The position numbers were made by a program, and so were the translations under genes. From positions 1-59,211 of the forward strand of contig CACNCK010000008.1 of NCBI GenBank assembly GCA_902618945.1: DNA of 59,211 nt, given 5' to 3'. The notes below the pieces were generated by a model. The model was not told the origin of the DNA. It was given only the letters and a program-made list of their open reading frames with translations, and did no database searches. The DNA is from an uncultured SAR86 cluster bacterium (lineage in GTDB: Bacteria; Pseudomonadota; Gammaproteobacteria; Magnimaribacterales; Magnimaribacteraceae). Every line of letters starts with the position of its first letter. Position 1 is the first letter of the stretch. Positions 10,066-23,397 of the stretch are shown piece after piece.

Positions 10066-10190
10066 ACTTTTCTTTCCAAACTCTAATATACAGAGCGTAA
10101 AAAATCCCCCCTACAGTGTAGGTTGGTTTATTAAATAAATTCGCCTTAATCCCAGAATTTTCCAGGTTTAAAGCCCCTCCAACAAAACGA
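10066..10190 (-). promoter_or_regulatory. S10 operon mRNA leader, candidate L4-responsive attenuator
   Basis: About 125 bases separate the predicted transcription start from rpsJ. On the minus strand a perfect 5-base-pair hairpin (10110-10122, CCTAC-ACT-GTAGG) is followed by a G-run and six T residues (10104-10099), a terminator-like arrangement ahead of the first gene. In gammaproteobacteria L4 represses the S10 operon through such a leader, by attenuation and translational block. The hairpin and T-run are seen; L4 control is inferred. A 60-codon reading frame crossing this region has no recognisable protein features. Confidence 0.6.
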
Positions 10191-10196
10191 GCGTGA

Positions 10197-10225
10197 ATTC
10201 TAGTTTTGTGGCCCTCTTGTGTCAA
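10197..10225 (-). promoter_or_regulatory. Sigma-70 type promoter of the S10 operon
   Basis: On the minus strand a perfect -35 box TTGACA (10225-10220) is followed by a 17-base spacer and a -10 box TAGAAT (10202-10197). It lies downstream of the fusA terminator and upstream of the rpsJ leader. The sequence after the -10 box is CACGCTCG, moderately GC-rich as in growth-rate-controlled promoters. Confidence 0.85.
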
Positions 10226-10236
10226 CAAAAATGTGC

Positions 10237-10262
10237 AAAAAACCTTTATTGAAAAGGGTTTT
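10237..10262 (-). terminator. Rho-independent terminator after fusA
   Basis: On the minus strand AAAACCCTTT and AAAGGTTTT form a stem with one bulged C around a five-base loop, followed by six T residues. It begins about 20 bases after the fusA stop and separates the str operon from the S10 promoter. Confidence 0.75.
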
Positions 10263-10282
10263 CTCGTTTTTGGGTTATTTGA

Positions 10283-12388
10283 CTAGTCGTTTTTGTTAAT
10301 TATTGCCTCTGCTACATTTGAGGGCACTTCAGAGTACTTTAAAGGCTCCATGGTAAACGTTGCTCTTCCTTGAGAGGCGGACCTTATGTCTGTTGCATAA
10401 CCAAACATTTCCGCAAGAGGAACATCACCAGAAACGATCTTTCCGGAAGGTCCATCTTCCATTCCATGAATTACTCCTCTTCTTCGGCTTAAATCCCCAA
10501 CAATATCGCCCATATATTCTTCTGGAGTTACAACTTCGATACTCATAATGGGTTCTAGAATAACGGGATCAGCCTTTTGAGCTCCTTCCTTCAAAGCCAT
10601 AGAACCTGCAACTTTAAATGCGACTTCACTTGAATCTACATCATGAAAAGAACCGTCATATAGAGATATTTTTACATTTACAAGTGGGTATCCTGCTATA
10701 ACTCCAGCTTCCATCTGTTCCTTGCAACCTTTATCAACAGCCGGAATGAATTCCCTAGGTATTGCTCCACCAACTATTTCATTCACAAATTCATAATTTT
10801 CATCTGAATCTTCATCGGGTATTAAAGGTTCTATCCTGAGATATACATGTCCATATTGACCTCTACCACCAGACTGCCTGACAAACTTCGACTCTTGCTC
10901 AACTTGCTTTTTGATTGTTTCGCGATAGGCAACCTGAGGTTTACCCATATTTGCCTCTACATTGAATTCTCTTCTCATACGATCAACCAAAACATCCAGA
11001 TGAAGTTCTCCCATTCCGGATATTATTGTTTGACCTGACTCTTCGTCTGTCCTTAGCCTAAAGGAAGGATCTTCCTGAGCTAACCTGCCTAGAGCTATTC
11101 CCATTTTTTCCTGATCTTCCTTAGTCTTTGGCTCAACAGCAACAGAAATTACCGGCTCAGGAAAGTTCATGGACTCTAAGGTTATTTTATTTTTTTCATC
11201 GCAAAGAGTTTCACCAGTTATTGCTTCTTTTAAACCAATTACAGCACATATATCCCCCGCCCTAGCTTCAGATATCTCGTCTCTTTTATTAGAGTGCATT
11301 TGTAGCATTCGACCAATTCTCTCTTTCTTGCCTTTAATAGGTAAAAAGACTGAATCTCCTGTATTGAGAACTCCAGAGTAAACCCTAACAAAGGTTAAAG
11401 ACCCCACGAAAGGATCAGTAGCAATCTTAAATGCAATACCTGCAAACGGAGCTTCATCGTCTGCCTCTCTACTTCCTTCTTCTTCGCTTTCTAAAGTTCC
11501 AGAAACCGCCTTGACTTCGTTAGGGGCAGGAAGGAAATCAACAACAGCATCGAGCATTGTTTGAACTCCCTTATTCTTAAATGCAGAGCCACAAAGACAA
11601 GGGACAATTTCATTAGCTAATGTTCGGATCCTTAGTCCCTCCTTTATATCATCTTGAGATAGTTCTCCTTCCTCAAGATACTTGTCCATAAGCTCTTCAT
11701 TCGCTTCAGCAGCCGATTCAATCATTGTTTCTCTCCACTCTTCTGAGATAGAAACTAGATCTTCTGGTATATCTTCTTCTGTGAAAGTTGTCCCCATGTC
11801 ATCACCATTCCAGTAGATGGCTTTCATCTTTACAAGATCAACGACACCCTTGAATTCGTCTTCAGCTCCAATTGCAAGTTGAATAGGTATAGCATTTGCT
11901 CCTAAACGTTTCTTCATTTGATCTATAACTTTAAGGAAATCAGCACCTGCGCGGTCCATCTTGTTAATAAAGGCTATTCTGGGAACCTCATATCTATTAG
12001 CCTGTCTCCACACAGTTTCTGATTGTGGCTCAACTCCAGAACTACCACAGAAAACTACGACAGCTCCATCCAAAACTCTTAACGATCGTTCAACTTCAAT
12101 AGTGAAGTCAACGTGACCAGGAGTATCAATTATATTTAACCTGTGTTGCTTGAACTGTTTCGCCGTACCTTCCCAAAAGCAAGTTGTAGCGGCAGAGGTA
12201 ATAGTAATTCCTCTCTCTTGCTCTTGTTCCATCCAATCCATCACAGCAGCTCCATCATGAACTTCGCCTATTTTATGAGATATGCCTGTATAAAAAAGAA
12301 CTCTTTCAGTTGTAGTAGTTTTACCTGCATCAACATGAGCACATATACCAATATTTCTATACAGTTCTAACGGTGTAGTTCTGGCCAT
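10283..12388 (-). CDS. fusA: Elongation factor G
   Basis: A 701-residue translocation GTPase, the normal length. The G domain shows the P-loop [13 protein letters not shown] near residue 18, DTPGHVDF near 89 and NKMD near 143. Domains III-V carry [14 protein letters not shown] and the C-terminal [14 protein letters not shown]. It is the third gene of a short str operon (rpsL-rpsG-fusA) that ends in a terminator. The tufA copy that usually follows fusA is absent. No resistance-type oddities were noticed. Confidence 0.98.
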   Translation of the reverse strand: MARTTPLELYRNIGICAHVDAGKTTTTERVLFYTGISHKIGEVHDGAAVMDWMEQEQERGITITSAATTCFWEGTAKQFKQHRLNIIDTPGHVDFTIEVERSLRVLDGAVVVFCGSSGVEPQSETVWRQANRYEVPRIAFINKMDRAGADFLKVIDQMKKRLGANAIPIQLAIGAEDEFKGVVDLVKMKAIYWNGDDMGTTFTEEDIPEDLVSISEEWRETMIESAAEANEELMDKYLEEGELSQDDIKEGLRIRTLANEIVPCLCGSAFKNKGVQTMLDAVVDFLPAPNEVKAVSGTLESEEEGSREADDEAPFAGIAFKIATDPFVGSLTFVRVYSGVLNTGDSVFLPIKGKKERIGRMLQMHSNKRDEISEARAGDICAVIGLKEAITGETLCDEKNKITLESMNFPEPVISVAVEPKTKEDQEKMGIALGRLAQEDPSFRLRTDEESGQTIISGMGELHLDVLVDRMRREFNVEANMGKPQVAYRETIKKQVEQESKFVRQSGGRGQYGHVYLRIEPLIPDEDSDENYEFVNEIVGGAIPREFIPAVDKGCKEQMEAGVIAGYPLVNVKISLYDGSFHDVDSSEVAFKVAGSMALKEGAQKADPVILEPIMSIEVVTPEEYMGDIVGDLSRRRGVIHGMEDGPSGKIVSGDVPLAEMFGYATDIRSASQGRATFTMEPLKYSEVPSNVAEAIINKND

Positions 12389-12406
12389 AATTTTCTTAAG
12401 TTGTAA

Positions 12407-13251
<845 letters not shown>

Positions 13252-13274
13252 AATTATTTTTATAAAGGTCGCGA

Positions 13275-13303
13275 ATTGTAAAGAGAGGCATGTTCCACGT
13301 CAA
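13275..13303 (-). promoter_or_regulatory. Sigma-70 promoter of the str operon (rpsL-rpsG-fusA)
   Basis: On the minus strand TTGACG (13303-13298), a 17-base spacer and TACAAT (13280-13275) are each one mismatch from consensus. The discriminator after the -10 box is TCGCGACC, GC-rich as in promoters shut off by ppGpp. It sits in the 56-base gap right after the rpoC stop. Confidence 0.85.
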
Positions 13304-13307
13304 CGAA

Positions 13308-16300
13308 TTACTCAGCCTCTTTAAGAGCATCGCTAAGCGCTTTCTCAAGATCGATCTCAAATTCTTCTTCAACATTTTCCACTTGAGAATTCAATTTCGC
13401 TAGACCCGAACCAGCAGGAATTAATCTTCCTACAACTACGTTCTCTTTTAGACCTCTCAAATGATCTACTCTTCCGGTAGTAGCTGCTTCTGTAAGCACT
13501 CTTGTAGTCTCTTGGAAAGATGCTGCCGAAATAAATGATTCAGTAGCAAGTGAAGCTTTTGTAATTCCAAGAAGAATTCTCTCAAATTTTATTTCAGCTT
13601 TTTTTGCCTCTTTCAAAGATAAGTTAATTTCCCTCACTTTAGAAAATTCTGCTTGCTCCCCCAGGATCAATTCAGAATCACCAGGATCTGTTATTACAAC
13701 TTTTCTAAGCATTTGATTTAGTATCACCTCAATGTGCTTATCGTTGATACTGACGCCTTGAAGTCTATAAACTTCTTGAATACCATCGACAATGTATTCT
13801 GTGAGCTCCTCTAGACCTCTAAGGGCCAGAATATCATGCGGGCTCATTGCACCATCAGAAACTATATCTCCCTTTTCAACTCTTTCACCTTCAAAGACAT
13901 TTATATGCCTTGTTTTAGGTATGAGAGTAGCATTTTCATCTCCATCTTCGTCAGTAATGATTAGTCTCTCCTTGCCCTTAGTAGGCTTACCCCATGATAC
14001 GATTCCGGACTTTTGAGCTAAAATTGCTTGTTCTTTAGGCTTTCTAGCTTCGAATAGATCTGCCACTCTAGGAAGACCGCCTGTAATATCCTTTGTTTTG
14101 GTAGATGCCTGAGATATTCTTGCTATTACTCCACCGACTTCAATTTCTTGACCATCTGTAAGTTGTAAAAATGCATTTCCAGGTAAAGTATATATAGCGG
14201 GAGCTTCAGAATCAGGAAGAGTCTTTTCTTTGCCTCTACCGTCAACTATGTGAATTGCAGGACGTTTATCCTGAGCATCTCCTTTTGGTCTTTCCGTAAC
14301 ATCTATGATTTCGATATTACTCAGTCCAGTTATATCATCTTGTTTAACTCTTGCAGTTATACCATCTTCAATATCAACAAATTTTGCCTTACCAGCAACT
14401 TCTGCAACAACAGGTCTTGTAAGCGGATCCCATTTAGCTAATACATCGCCAGCCTCGACTTTACTGTCAGAAGAGTAATTTAGAACTGTTCCGTATGGGA
14501 CTTTATGACTTTCCACTACCATACCTTTGTCATCAATAACATTTATTTGCGAAGACTGAGCTAGAGTAATGAAAGTACCATCCTTCTTCTTAACGGTCCT
14601 GGTGCTGTAAGAAACTCTTCCTGCAAAATTAGTTTCAATATTGTCTTCAGCTGAAGTTCCAGAGGCAGCTCCTCCTATATGAAATGTTCTCATAGTAAGC
14701 TGAGTACCTGGCTCTCCAATTGACTGCGCTGCAACTATTCCAACTGACTCACCAATATCGACTTTGTGACCTCTTCCGAGATCTCGTCCATAACATTTCG
14801 CACAAATACCATGAATTGTTTCACAATGAATTGCAGACCTTACCTTAATTTCATAGATATTTTTTTCATCTAAACTGTCGACGATATCTTCATTTATCAA
14901 AGTTCCTTTCTTTAGAAGAACATCTTTTCCATCTTGTGACATGACATCTATGGCAACAGTTCTTCCTAGTACTCTATCTCCAAGAGGTACAAGAACTTGA
15001 CCTCCGTCGATTATTGGTCTCATTAAGATACCATTCTCAGTTCCACAATCTTCTTCACTCACAACCATATCTTGAGCTACATCAACTAAACGTCTGGTTA
15101 AGTATCCAGAGTTGGCTGTTTTAAGAGCCGTATCAGCGAGACCTTTTCTAGCACCATGGGTTGAAATAAAATACTCTTGAGCGGTTAGACCTTCTCTGAA
15201 ATTAGAAGTCACAGGAGTCTCGATTATCGATCCATCCGGTTTAGCGAGTAAACCCCTCATGCCAGCTAATTGTCTTATTTGAGCTGGTGATCCTCTAGAT
15301 CCAGAATCTGCATACATAAAGACTGAGTTAAATGAATCAGAAAGAATTGTCTTGCCCTCTGAATCTTCAACTTCCTCTTGAGAAATATTGTCCATCATTG
15401 ACTTAGCAATCATTTCATTTGCTCTTGTCCATATGTCAATTGCTTTATTATATTTTTCGCCCTTTGTGACAAGTCCCGAAGCAAACTGTGACTCGATATC
15501 TTTTACTTCCTGTTCAGCCTCACTAACTATTTTTTGTTTGTCATCAGGAATAACAAAGTCATCTATTCCGATGGAAGAACCTGATTTAGTAGAAAATTCA
15601 TAGCCCATATACATCAGTCTATCTGCGAAAATAACTGTACTTTTTAGACCTGCTTTTCTGTATACAAAATCGATAAGTGTAGAAATCTGTTTGCTATCCA
15701 ATGTTCTGTTTACAAGATCAAAGGACATTCCTTCAGGTAGAAGTTCATAGAGAAGAGTTCTCCCAGTGGTTGTTTCTACTATCTGAGAAGGTTCATCATC
15801 TAATTTATTAGGTTTTAATCTAACCTTAATTTTGGCCTGAAGACCAACAGTTCCAGAATAATAAGCTCTATTTACCTCATCGGGTGAGGACATGATTCTT
15901 CCCTCACCAAGGTCATTGATCTTTTCTCTGGACATATAATAGAGTCCTAGAACTACATCCTGAGAAGGATCGATGATGGGCTTACCATTTGATGGTGAGA
16001 GTATATTGTTTGTGGCCATCATCAAAGCTCGACATTCAAGCTGTGCCTCTAATGTTAAAGGGACATGCACGGCCATCTGATCTCCATCAAAGTCGGCATT
16101 GTATGCCTTACAAACTAATGGATGAAGTTGAATTGCCTTACCTTCAACTAAAACCGGTTCAAAAGCTTGAATACCTAATCTATGTAATGTTGGTGCACGA
16201 TTCAGCATGACAGGATGTTCTCTTATGACTTCGTCTAAAATATCCCAAACCTCAGGTTCCTCTCTATCCACCATACGCTTGGCAAGTTTAATTGTATTAG

Positions 16301-17471
16301 CCAATTCCAATTGTTGGAGTTTTCCAAAAACAAATGGTTTGAAAAGTTCAAGAGCCATTTTCTTAGGCAATCCACATTGATGTAATTTAAGAGTAGGTCC
16401 TACTACTATTACTGAACGTCCTGAATAATCGACCCTCTTGCCAAGAAGGTTTTGTCTGAACCTTCCTTGTTTACCTTTGATCATGTCTGCAAGGGATTTT
16501 AAGGGTCTTTTATTAGAACCAGTTACTGCTCTTCCTCTTCTTCCGTTATCCAATAATGCATCAACTGATTCCTGCAGCATTCTTTTTTCATTTCTTGTAA
16601 TAATATCTGGAGCATTTAGGTCAAGTAGACGCTTCAATCTATTATTCCTGTTTATTACTCTTCTATACAAGTCATTTAAGTCAGACGTTGCAAATCTACC
16701 TCCTTCTAAAGGTACTAGGGGTCTCAAGTCAGGTGGCAAAATAGGAAGAACTTCTAAAATCATCCATTCTGGTCTATTACCTGATTCTTTAAATGATTTA
16801 AGTAATTTTAGTCTCTTAGCATACTTCTTCAGCCTAGCTTCTGACTTTGTTAAAGGCATTTCATCATGGATGTCATTAATAGAAGCCTCTAGATCTAGTT
16901 CTTTCAATAGAGTTTGAATAGATTCCGCACCCATTCCTGCCTCAAACTCATCACCCCATGTCTCTAAAGCTTCGTAGTATTCTTCATCTGTAAGGAGCTG
17001 ACCTACTTCTAAATCTGTCATTCCTGGTTCTGTTACTATGAATGACTCAAAGTATAAAACTCTCTCTAAATCCTTTAGTGTTAAGTCTAATGCCAAAGCA
17101 AGCCTAGAAGGTAAAGACTTTAAAAACCATATGTGAGCTACCGGAGCGGCTAATTCAATATGACCCATTCTTTCTCTTCTTACTTTTGAAAGTGTCACCT
17201 CAACACCACATTTCTCACACACAACTCCTCTGTGCTTCATTCTTTTATACTTACCGCATATGCATTCATAATCCTTGATAGGGCCAAAAATTTTGGCGCA
17301 GAATAGCCCATCCCTCTCAGGTTTGAAGGTCCTATAATTGATGGTTTCTGGTTTTTTAACTTCTCCGTAAGACCAGGATCTGATTTGCTGTGGTGAAGCC
17401 AAGCCAGCTCTAATTGAATTGTATTCAACTCCGTGGCCTTGTGTTTTTAATAAATCTACTAAATCTTTCAA
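13308..17471 (-). CDS. rpoC: RNA polymerase subunit beta'
   Basis: A 1387-residue catalytic subunit, close to the usual 1400. The N-terminal zinc-binding [20 protein letters not shown] is seen near residue 70. The active-site magnesium loop [15 protein letters not shown] is near residue 458. The second zinc site shows [19 protein letters not shown] near 890. Length and motifs suggest the standard gammaproteobacterial domain layout. It starts nine bases after rpoB and ends just before the str promoter. Confidence 0.99.
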   Translation of the reverse strand: MKDLVDLLKTQGHGVEYNSIRAGLASPQQIRSWSYGEVKKPETINYRTFKPERDGLFCAKIFGPIKDYECICGKYKRMKHRGVVCEKCGVEVTLSKVRRERMGHIELAAPVAHIWFLKSLPSRLALALDLTLKDLERVLYFESFIVTEPGMTDLEVGQLLTDEEYYEALETWGDEFEAGMGAESIQTLLKELDLEASINDIHDEMPLTKSEARLKKYAKRLKLLKSFKESGNRPEWMILEVLPILPPDLRPLVPLEGGRFATSDLNDLYRRVINRNNRLKRLLDLNAPDIITRNEKRMLQESVDALLDNGRRGRAVTGSNKRPLKSLADMIKGKQGRFRQNLLGKRVDYSGRSVIVVGPTLKLHQCGLPKKMALELFKPFVFGKLQQLELANTIKLAKRMVDREEPEVWDILDEVIREHPVMLNRAPTLHRLGIQAFEPVLVEGKAIQLHPLVCKAYNADFDGDQMAVHVPLTLEAQLECRALMMATNNILSPSNGKPIIDPSQDVVLGLYYMSREKINDLGEGRIMSSPDEVNRAYYSGTVGLQAKIKVRLKPNKLDDEPSQIVETTTGRTLLYELLPEGMSFDLVNRTLDSKQISTLIDFVYRKAGLKSTVIFADRLMYMGYEFSTKSGSSIGIDDFVIPDDKQKIVSEAEQEVKDIESQFASGLVTKGEKYNKAIDIWTRANEMIAKSMMDNISQEEVEDSEGKTILSDSFNSVFMYADSGSRGSPAQIRQLAGMRGLLAKPDGSIIETPVTSNFREGLTAQEYFISTHGARKGLADTALKTANSGYLTRRLVDVAQDMVVSEEDCGTENGILMRPIIDGGQVLVPLGDRVLGRTVAIDVMSQDGKDVLLKKGTLINEDIVDSLDEKNIYEIKVRSAIHCETIHGICAKCYGRDLGRGHKVDIGESVGIVAAQSIGEPGTQLTMRTFHIGGAASGTSAEDNIETNFAGRVSYSTRTVKKKDGTFITLAQSSQINVIDDKGMVVESHKVPYGTVLNYSSDSKVEAGDVLAKWDPLTRPVVAEVAGKAKFVDIEDGITARVKQDDITGLSNIEIIDVTERPKGDAQDKRPAIHIVDGRGKEKTLPDSEAPAIYTLPGNAFLQLTDGQEIEVGGVIARISQASTKTKDITGGLPRVADLFEARKPKEQAILAQKSGIVSWGKPTKGKERLIITDEDGDENATLIPKTRHINVFEGERVEKGDIVSDGAMSPHDILALRGLEELTEYIVDGIQEVYRLQGVSINDKHIEVILNQMLRKVVITDPGDSELILGEQAEFSKVREINLSLKEAKKAEIKFERILLGITKASLATESFISAASFQETTRVLTEAATTGRVDHLRGLKENVVVGRLIPAGSGLAKLNSQVENVEEEFEIDLEKALSDALKEAE

Positions 17472-17480
17472 ATTATTCTC

Positions 17481-20400
17481 CTAGTCGATCTGTTCTAAAT
17501 CAATATCAATTCCTAAAGATCTTATTTCTTTTGTAAGAACATTAAATGATTCAGGAACACCTGTTTCCATTTCAAAATTTCCGTCAACTAAATTTTTATA
17601 AACTTTAGTTCTACCCGCCACATCATCTGACTTAACAGTTAGCATTTCTTGAAGCGTATGAGCGGCTCCGTATGCCTCGAGAGCCCAAACTTCCATTTCA
17701 CCAAATCTCTGACCACCAAACTGAGCCTTTCCTCCGAGAGGTTGCTGTGTAACAAGACTATAACTACCTGTTGATCTAGCATGCATTTTATCTTCAATTA
17801 AGTGATTTAATTTAAGGATGTACATGTACCCTACAGTAGTTTTTCTATCGAACTTCTCACCGGTTCTTCCGTCATATAATTGTGTTTGTCCGCTAGAAGG
17901 TAAGCCGGCAAGCTCGAGCATAGATTTAACTTCAGATTCTTTGGCACCATCAAAGACTGGAGTAGCCATTGGAACACCCTCTCTAAGGTTATGTGCCAAA
18001 TCTAATATTTCCTTTTCATTTAAAGAACTCAGATTTTGAGAACCATCTTTTTCATAAATCTCTGAAAGAAGACCTCTAAGCTCATTAACTTTCACTTCAG
18101 AATCTATCATCTCTCCAATTTTGGTACCTAGTTCTTTCGCAGCCCACCCCAGGTGTGTTTCTAAGACTTGACCTACATTCATTCTAGATGGGACACCTAA
18201 AGGATTGAGCACAATATCTACTGGCTGTCCATTTTCATCAAAAGGCATATCTTCCTCAGGCATAATTACTGAGATAACCCCTTTGTTTCCATGCCTTCCA
18301 GCTAGCTTATCTCCCGGCTGAATTCTTCTCTTGATTGCCAAATAAACTTTAACTATTTTGAGAACACCAGGTGCTAAATCATCGCCATCTGTTACTTTGG
18401 ATTTTCTTTTTCCAAATGCTATGTCCAAATCTTCTTTATATTCCTTTAAGCTCTTGGCGATATTTTCAATTTGTTTGTTTGCATTTTCATTACTAAGTCT
18501 AATCTTGAACCAATCATCTTCAGGAATTTCTTCTAGATCGGAAATTTTAATAGTGGAGCCTTTTTTTAATCCTTTACCTGATGCAACTTTTTTTCCAACT
18601 AAAATAGACTGCAGACGAGCCAGAGCAGCTTGTTCAAGTATTTTTAATTCATCGTCTATATCTTTTTGAATTTCAGCTAATTGTGATTCCTCTATGGATT
18701 CTGCACGTCCATCTTTTTCTATTCCATCCCTTGTAAATACATGAACATCTATTACCGTGCCATCTGCGCCTGAAGAAACTCTCAAGGAGCTATCCTTAAC
18801 ATCAGAGGCCTTCTCACCAAAAATTGCTCTAAGCAGTTTTTCTTCTGGGCTTAATTGTGTTTCACCTTTTGGTGTTACTTTACCGACTAAAATGTCACCT
18901 GACTTAACCTCAGCTCCAATGTGTACAATTCCAAATTCATCTAACTTTGAAAGAGCACTATCTCCAACATTAGGTATATCAGCTGAGATTTCCTCCGGCC
19001 CTAATTTGGTATCTCTAGCCACACAAGTTAGCTCTTGTATGTGTATGCTAGTAAATTTATCGTCTCTTACAAGCTTATCTGAAATAAGAATTGAGTCCTC
19101 AAAGTTATAACCATGCCAAGGCATAAAGGCAATTCTTACATTCTGGCCTAGCGATAATTCACCTAGGTCAATTGAAGGGCCATCAGCCAAGATATCATTC
19201 TTATCGATTGTATCTCCCAAAGAGACAATCGGTCTCTGATTTATACAAGTATTTTGGTTAGAACGTGTGTATTTAATTAAGTTATATATATCAACTCCAG
19301 AATCACCGGCTTGGATTTCTTTTTCATTGACTCTTACGACTATCCTACTTGCATCTATACTCTCTATCGTACCTCCTCTTGAGGCAGTAACACATGAACC
19401 TGAATCTCTAGCAACAAGTCTTTCAACGCCTGTTCCAACTAGAGGCTTTTCAGCTTGCAAAGTAGGTACAGCCTGTCTCATCATATTAGAACCCATTAAT
19501 GCCCTATTTGCATCATCGTGCTCTAAAAAGGGAATAAGGGAAGCAGCAACTGAGAAGGCCTGCTGGGGAGATACATCCATAAAATCAACTCGTTCAGGAG
19601 GCATGAAAGAGAATTCGTTTTTATATCTTACTGGCACCAATTCCTCTGTAAATTTATTGGAAGAATCCAATAAAGCGCTTGCTTGTGCTATTACGTAATC
19701 TCCTTCCTCTATCGCTGAAAGATAGTGGAAACTGTCGACAACTTTTCCATTCTCAGCCTTTCTAAATGGGCTTTCTAAGAACCCATATTCATTAGTTCTT
19801 GCGTAAGCAGCTAAAGAATTAATCAAACCTATATTTGGACCCTCGGGCGTCTCTATAGGACAAACCCTGCCATAATGAGTTGGATGAACATCTCTGACTT
19901 CAAAGCCTGCTCTTTCTCGCGTGAGGCCTCCTGGACCTAATGCAGAGACCCTTCTTTTATGGGTTACTTCAGATAAAGGGTTATTTTGATCCATAAATTG
20001 AGATAATTGACTTGATCCAAAAAACTCTTTGACTGCAGCAGACACAGGCTTCGCATTAATTAAATCTTGTGGTCCTAAATCATCAGCCTCAGCAGTTGCC
20101 AATCTTTCTCGTACAGCCCTTTCAACTCTCACAAGTCCTATTCTGTACTGATTGGAAACCATTTCACCTACAGACCTAATTCTTCTATTTCCTAGGTGAT
20201 CAATGTCATCGACATTGCCTTGTCCATTTCTTATTGATACCAGAGTCTTTAAAGTATTTAAAATATCATCATCACTTAAAATACTACTACCTTCAAGATC
20301 TTCAATTCCTAGCCTTTTGTTGAATTTCATTCTTCCAACAGCAGATAGATCATATCTTTCGGCATTAAAAAATAGGTTATTAAATAAGGTAGTAGCAGCT

Positions 20401-21545
20401 TCTTTAGTTGGTGGCTCTCCTGGTCTCATCATCCTATAAATTTCCACTAAAGCTTCTATTTCATTAGTAGTTGAATCTGCTCTTAGGGTATCAGCAATAT
20501 AGGGTCCTGATTCAATATCATTAATATAAAGTGTCTCGAGTTCTGATAAATTTAATTCATCAAGAATAGGCATAGTTTCTTCATCAATGATCGTATTAGC
20601 TTCAATGATGATTTCACCAGTGGACTTATCTAAAATATCTTTAGCTATAACTTGACCAAACAGCGCTTCTTTGGGCATATCAAGGTGTTTTATTTTTGCG
20701 CTTTCAATTTTTCTTATATGCCTTGCACTAATCCTGTCTCCTTTTTTGACAATGACATCACCCTTAAAAACTATTTCAACAGGTGAAACTCTCCCCATAA
20801 GTCTTCTAGGTATGACCTGTAACTGGAAAATATCATTCTTTTTATTTTTATAAATTTCCGTCTCATAAAATCTTTCAAGGATCTCTTGATTAGTTAGTTT
20901 CAAAGCCTTTAAAAGGATAGTAGCTAATAGTTTTCTTCTTCTATCTATTCGAACATATACTAAATCCTTGGCATCAAACTCAAAATCTAACCATGAACCT
21001 CTGTAGGGTATTACTCTCGCACCATACAAAACTTTTCCAGAAGAGTGACCTTTTCCTTTATCATGATCAAAAAATAATCCGGGAGATCTATGTAGCTGAG
21101 AAACAACGACTCTTTCTGTTCCGTTTATTATGAAAGTTCCATGATCGGTCATAAGAGGAACAGTACCCATATAAACACTTTGAGACTTTCCTTCCTTTAG
21201 CTTTCCTGAGTCTTTATCTATAAAAAAGAGATCACAGCTAATATGCAAGGATATCTCGTAGGTTATACCTTTAAGCTTGCATTCTCTTTCGTTAAAAATA
21301 GGTTCGCCTAAAGTGTAACCAGAATACTCCATCCTAGCGAAACCATTATGGCTCTCAATAGGAAAGATCGAATTTAAGACCTGTTCAAGCCCTGCATTCA
21401 ATCTTTTTTCGCTATCCACGTATCTTTGTAAAAAAGCATCATAAGACTGGACTTGAGTTGCAAGTAGATTTGGAAGCTCCATAACACTGGAGATTTTTTC
21501 AAAACTCCTTCTAACTCTTTTTTTCTCAGTATATGAAAAACTCAT
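17481..21545 (-). CDS. rpoB: RNA polymerase subunit beta
   Basis: A 1354-residue subunit forming one pincer of the polymerase. The rifampicin-binding cluster reads [20 protein letters not shown] and [20 protein letters not shown], which is the sensitive form. The C-terminal [20 protein letters not shown] signature is present. The rplL-rpoB gap is only 40 bases, against about 320 in E. coli, so the attenuator and RNase III site found there cannot be present in that form. Confidence 0.99.
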   Translation of the reverse strand: MSFSYTEKKRVRRSFEKISSVMELPNLLATQVQSYDAFLQRYVDSEKRLNAGLEQVLNSIFPIESHNGFARMEYSGYTLGEPIFNERECKLKGITYEISLHISCDLFFIDKDSGKLKEGKSQSVYMGTVPLMTDHGTFIINGTERVVVSQLHRSPGLFFDHDKGKGHSSGKVLYGARVIPYRGSWLDFEFDAKDLVYVRIDRRRKLLATILLKALKLTNQEILERFYETEIYKNKKNDIFQLQVIPRRLMGRVSPVEIVFKGDVIVKKGDRISARHIRKIESAKIKHLDMPKEALFGQVIAKDILDKSTGEIIIEANTIIDEETMPILDELNLSELETLYINDIESGPYIADTLRADSTTNEIEALVEIYRMMRPGEPPTKEAATTLFNNLFFNAERYDLSAVGRMKFNKRLGIEDLEGSSILSDDDILNTLKTLVSIRNGQGNVDDIDHLGNRRIRSVGEMVSNQYRIGLVRVERAVRERLATAEADDLGPQDLINAKPVSAAVKEFFGSSQLSQFMDQNNPLSEVTHKRRVSALGPGGLTRERAGFEVRDVHPTHYGRVCPIETPEGPNIGLINSLAAYARTNEYGFLESPFRKAENGKVVDSFHYLSAIEEGDYVIAQASALLDSSNKFTEELVPVRYKNEFSFMPPERVDFMDVSPQQAFSVAASLIPFLEHDDANRALMGSNMMRQAVPTLQAEKPLVGTGVERLVARDSGSCVTASRGGTIESIDASRIVVRVNEKEIQAGDSGVDIYNLIKYTRSNQNTCINQRPIVSLGDTIDKNDILADGPSIDLGELSLGQNVRIAFMPWHGYNFEDSILISDKLVRDDKFTSIHIQELTCVARDTKLGPEEISADIPNVGDSALSKLDEFGIVHIGAEVKSGDILVGKVTPKGETQLSPEEKLLRAIFGEKASDVKDSSLRVSSGADGTVIDVHVFTRDGIEKDGRAESIEESQLAEIQKDIDDELKILEQAALARLQSILVGKKVASGKGLKKGSTIKISDLEEIPEDDWFKIRLSNENANKQIENIAKSLKEYKEDLDIAFGKRKSKVTDGDDLAPGVLKIVKVYLAIKRRIQPGDKLAGRHGNKGVISVIMPEEDMPFDENGQPVDIVLNPLGVPSRMNVGQVLETHLGWAAKELGTKIGEMIDSEVKVNELRGLLSEIYEKDGSQNLSSLNEKEILDLAHNLREGVPMATPVFDGAKESEVKSMLELAGLPSSGQTQLYDGRTGEKFDRKTTVGYMYILKLNHLIEDKMHARSTGSYSLVTQQPLGGKAQFGGQRFGEMEVWALEAYGAAHTLQEMLTVKSDDVAGRTKVYKNLVDGNFEMETGVPESFNVLTKEIRSLGIDIDLEQID

Positions 21546-21585
21546 AAAGACCTCTTTTTTAATTTATTTATATTTTTGAAGTTTG

Positions 21586-21975
21586 TTATTTTAATTCAAC
21601 AGTTGCACCAGCATCTTGTAATGCCTTTGCATGCTCATCGGCTTCAGCTTTATTAACACCTTCTTTTATAACTGAAGGAGCTTCATCGACCATAGCTTTG
21701 GCATCCTTAAGACCTAGACCGGTAATTGCTCTTACCGCTTTTATTACATCTACTTTCTTATCACCAACTTCTGATAGGTGAATATCAACGGGGGCATCGT
21801 CTGCTTCCGCTTCACCACCTGCATCACCACCGGCTGCTGCTGCTGGAGCTGCGGCTGCTACAGGAGCTGCAGCTGATACTCCGAATTTTTCTTCCATTGC
21901 CTCTATAAGATCAACAATGTCTATGACGCTCATTTCAGCTATAGCGTCCAATATTTCTTCTTTACTAAGTGCCAT
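21586..21975 (-). CDS. rplL: 50S ribosomal protein L7/L12
   Basis: A 129-residue stalk protein, present in several copies per ribosome, that recruits translation factors. The N-terminal dimerisation helices are followed by a long alanine- and glycine-rich hinge (about residues 34-58, richer in Ala and Gly than in E. coli). The C-terminal factor-binding domain contains [20 protein letters not shown]. It follows rplJ after 30 bases. Confidence 0.98.
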   Translation of the reverse strand: MALSKEEILDAIAEMSVIDIVDLIEAMEEKFGVSAAAPVAAAAPAAAAGGDAGGEAEADDAPVDIHLSEVGDKKVDVIKAVRAITGLGLKDAKAMVDEAPSVIKEGVNKAEADEHAKALQDAGATVELK

Positions 21976-22005
21976 TTTTATTCTCCAAATGTTAGTTAAT
22001 TAAGG

Positions 22006-22533
22006 TTATGCCGATTCTTTTTGTTCTTTCACTGCTTGTAGGGTTCTGACAAGTTTAGAAGGTACTTGATTAAGAATATTTACGAATTGATTCAAAGGTG
22101 CATTTAATAAACCTGCTAATTGACTTAGCGCCTGTTCTCTAGAAGGCATATTCGCTAATGCAGAGAGCTTTGAAAGCTCTAGCAAGGAATCTCCAAGAGA
22201 AATCCCCTTTACAGCAAATTTACTATTGATCTTTGAGAAGTCATTGACTAGTTTTGCTGCACTTGTTGGATCCTCTAAAGAGAAAGCCAGCATAGTTGGG
22301 CCAACTAATAAGTCTTCAAAACAAGAATACTTAGTGTCAGTCAGAGCTCTTTTTGCAAGAGTATTTCTAATAATCTTCAGATGAACTGAATTCTCACGAG
22401 CATCCTTTCTAAGTTTAGTTAACTCAGTCACGGACGTACCATGATAATCAGCAGCGACAGCTGAAGTTGCTTTATTAGCTATATCTTTTAGCTCGTCGAC
22501 AGAAATTTTCTTGTCATCAATGCGCATTGGCAT
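22006..22533 (-). CDS. rplJ: 50S ribosomal protein L10
   Basis: A stalk-base protein of 175 residues from the chosen ATG at 22533, which has a GGAGG motif eight bases upstream. A longer frame to 22596 exists, but its extra 21 residues would be read from the leader RNA. Family features are SAVAADYHGTSVTELTKLRK and KIIRNTLAKRAL. L10 with L12 normally represses this mRNA by binding the leader just upstream. Confidence 0.96.
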   Translation of the reverse strand: MPMRIDDKKISVDELKDIANKATSAVAADYHGTSVTELTKLRKDARENSVHLKIIRNTLAKRALTDTKYSCFEDLLVGPTMLAFSLEDPTSAAKLVNDFSKINSKFAVKGISLGDSLLELSKLSALANMPSREQALSQLAGLLNAPLNQFVNILNQVPSKLVRTLQAVKEQKESA

Positions 22534-22574
22534 CTTCTTATCCTCCAAATACCAATAATTGGTATTATCTTTTT

Positions 22575-22691
22575 GGTTATGACTGCAAGCAGTCAATCAC
22601 CATCTGCGTAGGTCAAAATAATTAAGCAAGGAACCTTTCCTCGCACCTACGGTCTCCGATGGGCGAATCTTCGCACCATACTGAAGAAACC
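22575..22691 (-). ncRNA. L10 leader (autoregulatory mRNA element)
   Basis: Between rplA and rplJ the minus strand contains CGGAGACCGTAGGTGCGAGG and, further down, GACCTACGCAGATGGTGATTG. These complementary blocks match the conserved core of the gammaproteobacterial L10 leader that binds the L10-L12 complex. A 7-base-pair hairpin, TGACTGC-TT-GCAGTCA (22595-22580), follows before the rplJ ribosome-binding site. The family is assigned from memory of its sequence; boundaries are approximate. Confidence 0.85.
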
Positions 22692-22709
22692 TTTTATCTT
22701 TTTTAATCT

Positions 22710-23396
22710 TTAGAAGACTAAAGAAGATAAATCAATTTCAACTCCAGCTCCCATAGTAGAAGAGAGAGTTGCTTTTTTAATGAAAACTCCTTTTGCTGAA
22801 GGGGGCTTATTCCTCTTCAAGTCATCTAAAAGCGTTTCCAAGTTCTGTTTAATCTGTTCAGGTGTATAGCTTATATCACCTATTCTTCCATGGATAATTG
22901 CACCTTTATCTGTTCTATATCTAATTTGCCCTGCTTTAGCATTTTTTACTGCAGAAGCTACGTCTTTAGTAACTGTACCTGTTTTAGGATTAGGCATAGT
23001 TCCTTTTGGGCCTAAAATCTTGCCTAGAGGACTAACAATTTTCATAGTATCCGGCGTTGCTATGATGACATCATATTCAATTTCACCTTTTTTAATTTCT
23101 TCTGCGAGGTCTTCCATGCCGACAGTATCAGCACCGGCTTCTTTAGCTGCAGCAGCTTGATCGCCTTCAACAAAAACAGCTACTTTACAGGGCTTGCCTG
23201 AACCTGCGGGCAAAGTTGTAGCACCTCTAACATTTTGATCTGACTTTGTGGGATCGACACCCAAATTAATGGCTACATCAATTGATTCATTGAACTTAAC
23301 CTTTGGAGAAGCTTGAATAAATGCCATTGCCTCCGAAACATTATATTTTTTTTCTTCTAAAGAGTTGATGTATTGTTTTCTTTTACTCTGTGTCAT
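22710..23396 (-). CDS. rplA: 50S ribosomal protein L1
   Basis: A 228-residue protein of the mobile L1 stalk, also the repressor of the L11-L1 mRNA in E. coli. Signatures are [20 protein letters not shown] and the L1 motif [19 protein letters not shown]. It starts one base after the rplK stop. Confidence 0.98.
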   Translation of the reverse strand: MTQSKRKQYINSLEEKKYNVSEAMAFIQASPKVKFNESIDVAINLGVDPTKSDQNVRGATTLPAGSGKPCKVAVFVEGDQAAAAKEAGADTVGMEDLAEEIKKGEIEYDVIIATPDTMKIVSPLGKILGPKGTMPNPKTGTVTKDVASAVKNAKAGQIRYRTDKGAIIHGRIGDISYTPEQIKQNLETLLDDLKRNKPPSAKGVFIKKATLSSTMGAGVEIDLSSLVF

Positions 23397-23397
23397 T

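Noticed and set aside
10046-10228. 60-codon minus-strand frame ahead of rpsJ
   Set aside because: It begins upstream of the predicted transcription start, overlaps rpsJ and covers the leader hairpin; best explained as untranslated leader.
22534-22596. Longer N-terminus for L10
   Set aside because: The extra residues are unlike L10 and come from leader RNA; a good ribosome-binding site supports 22533.
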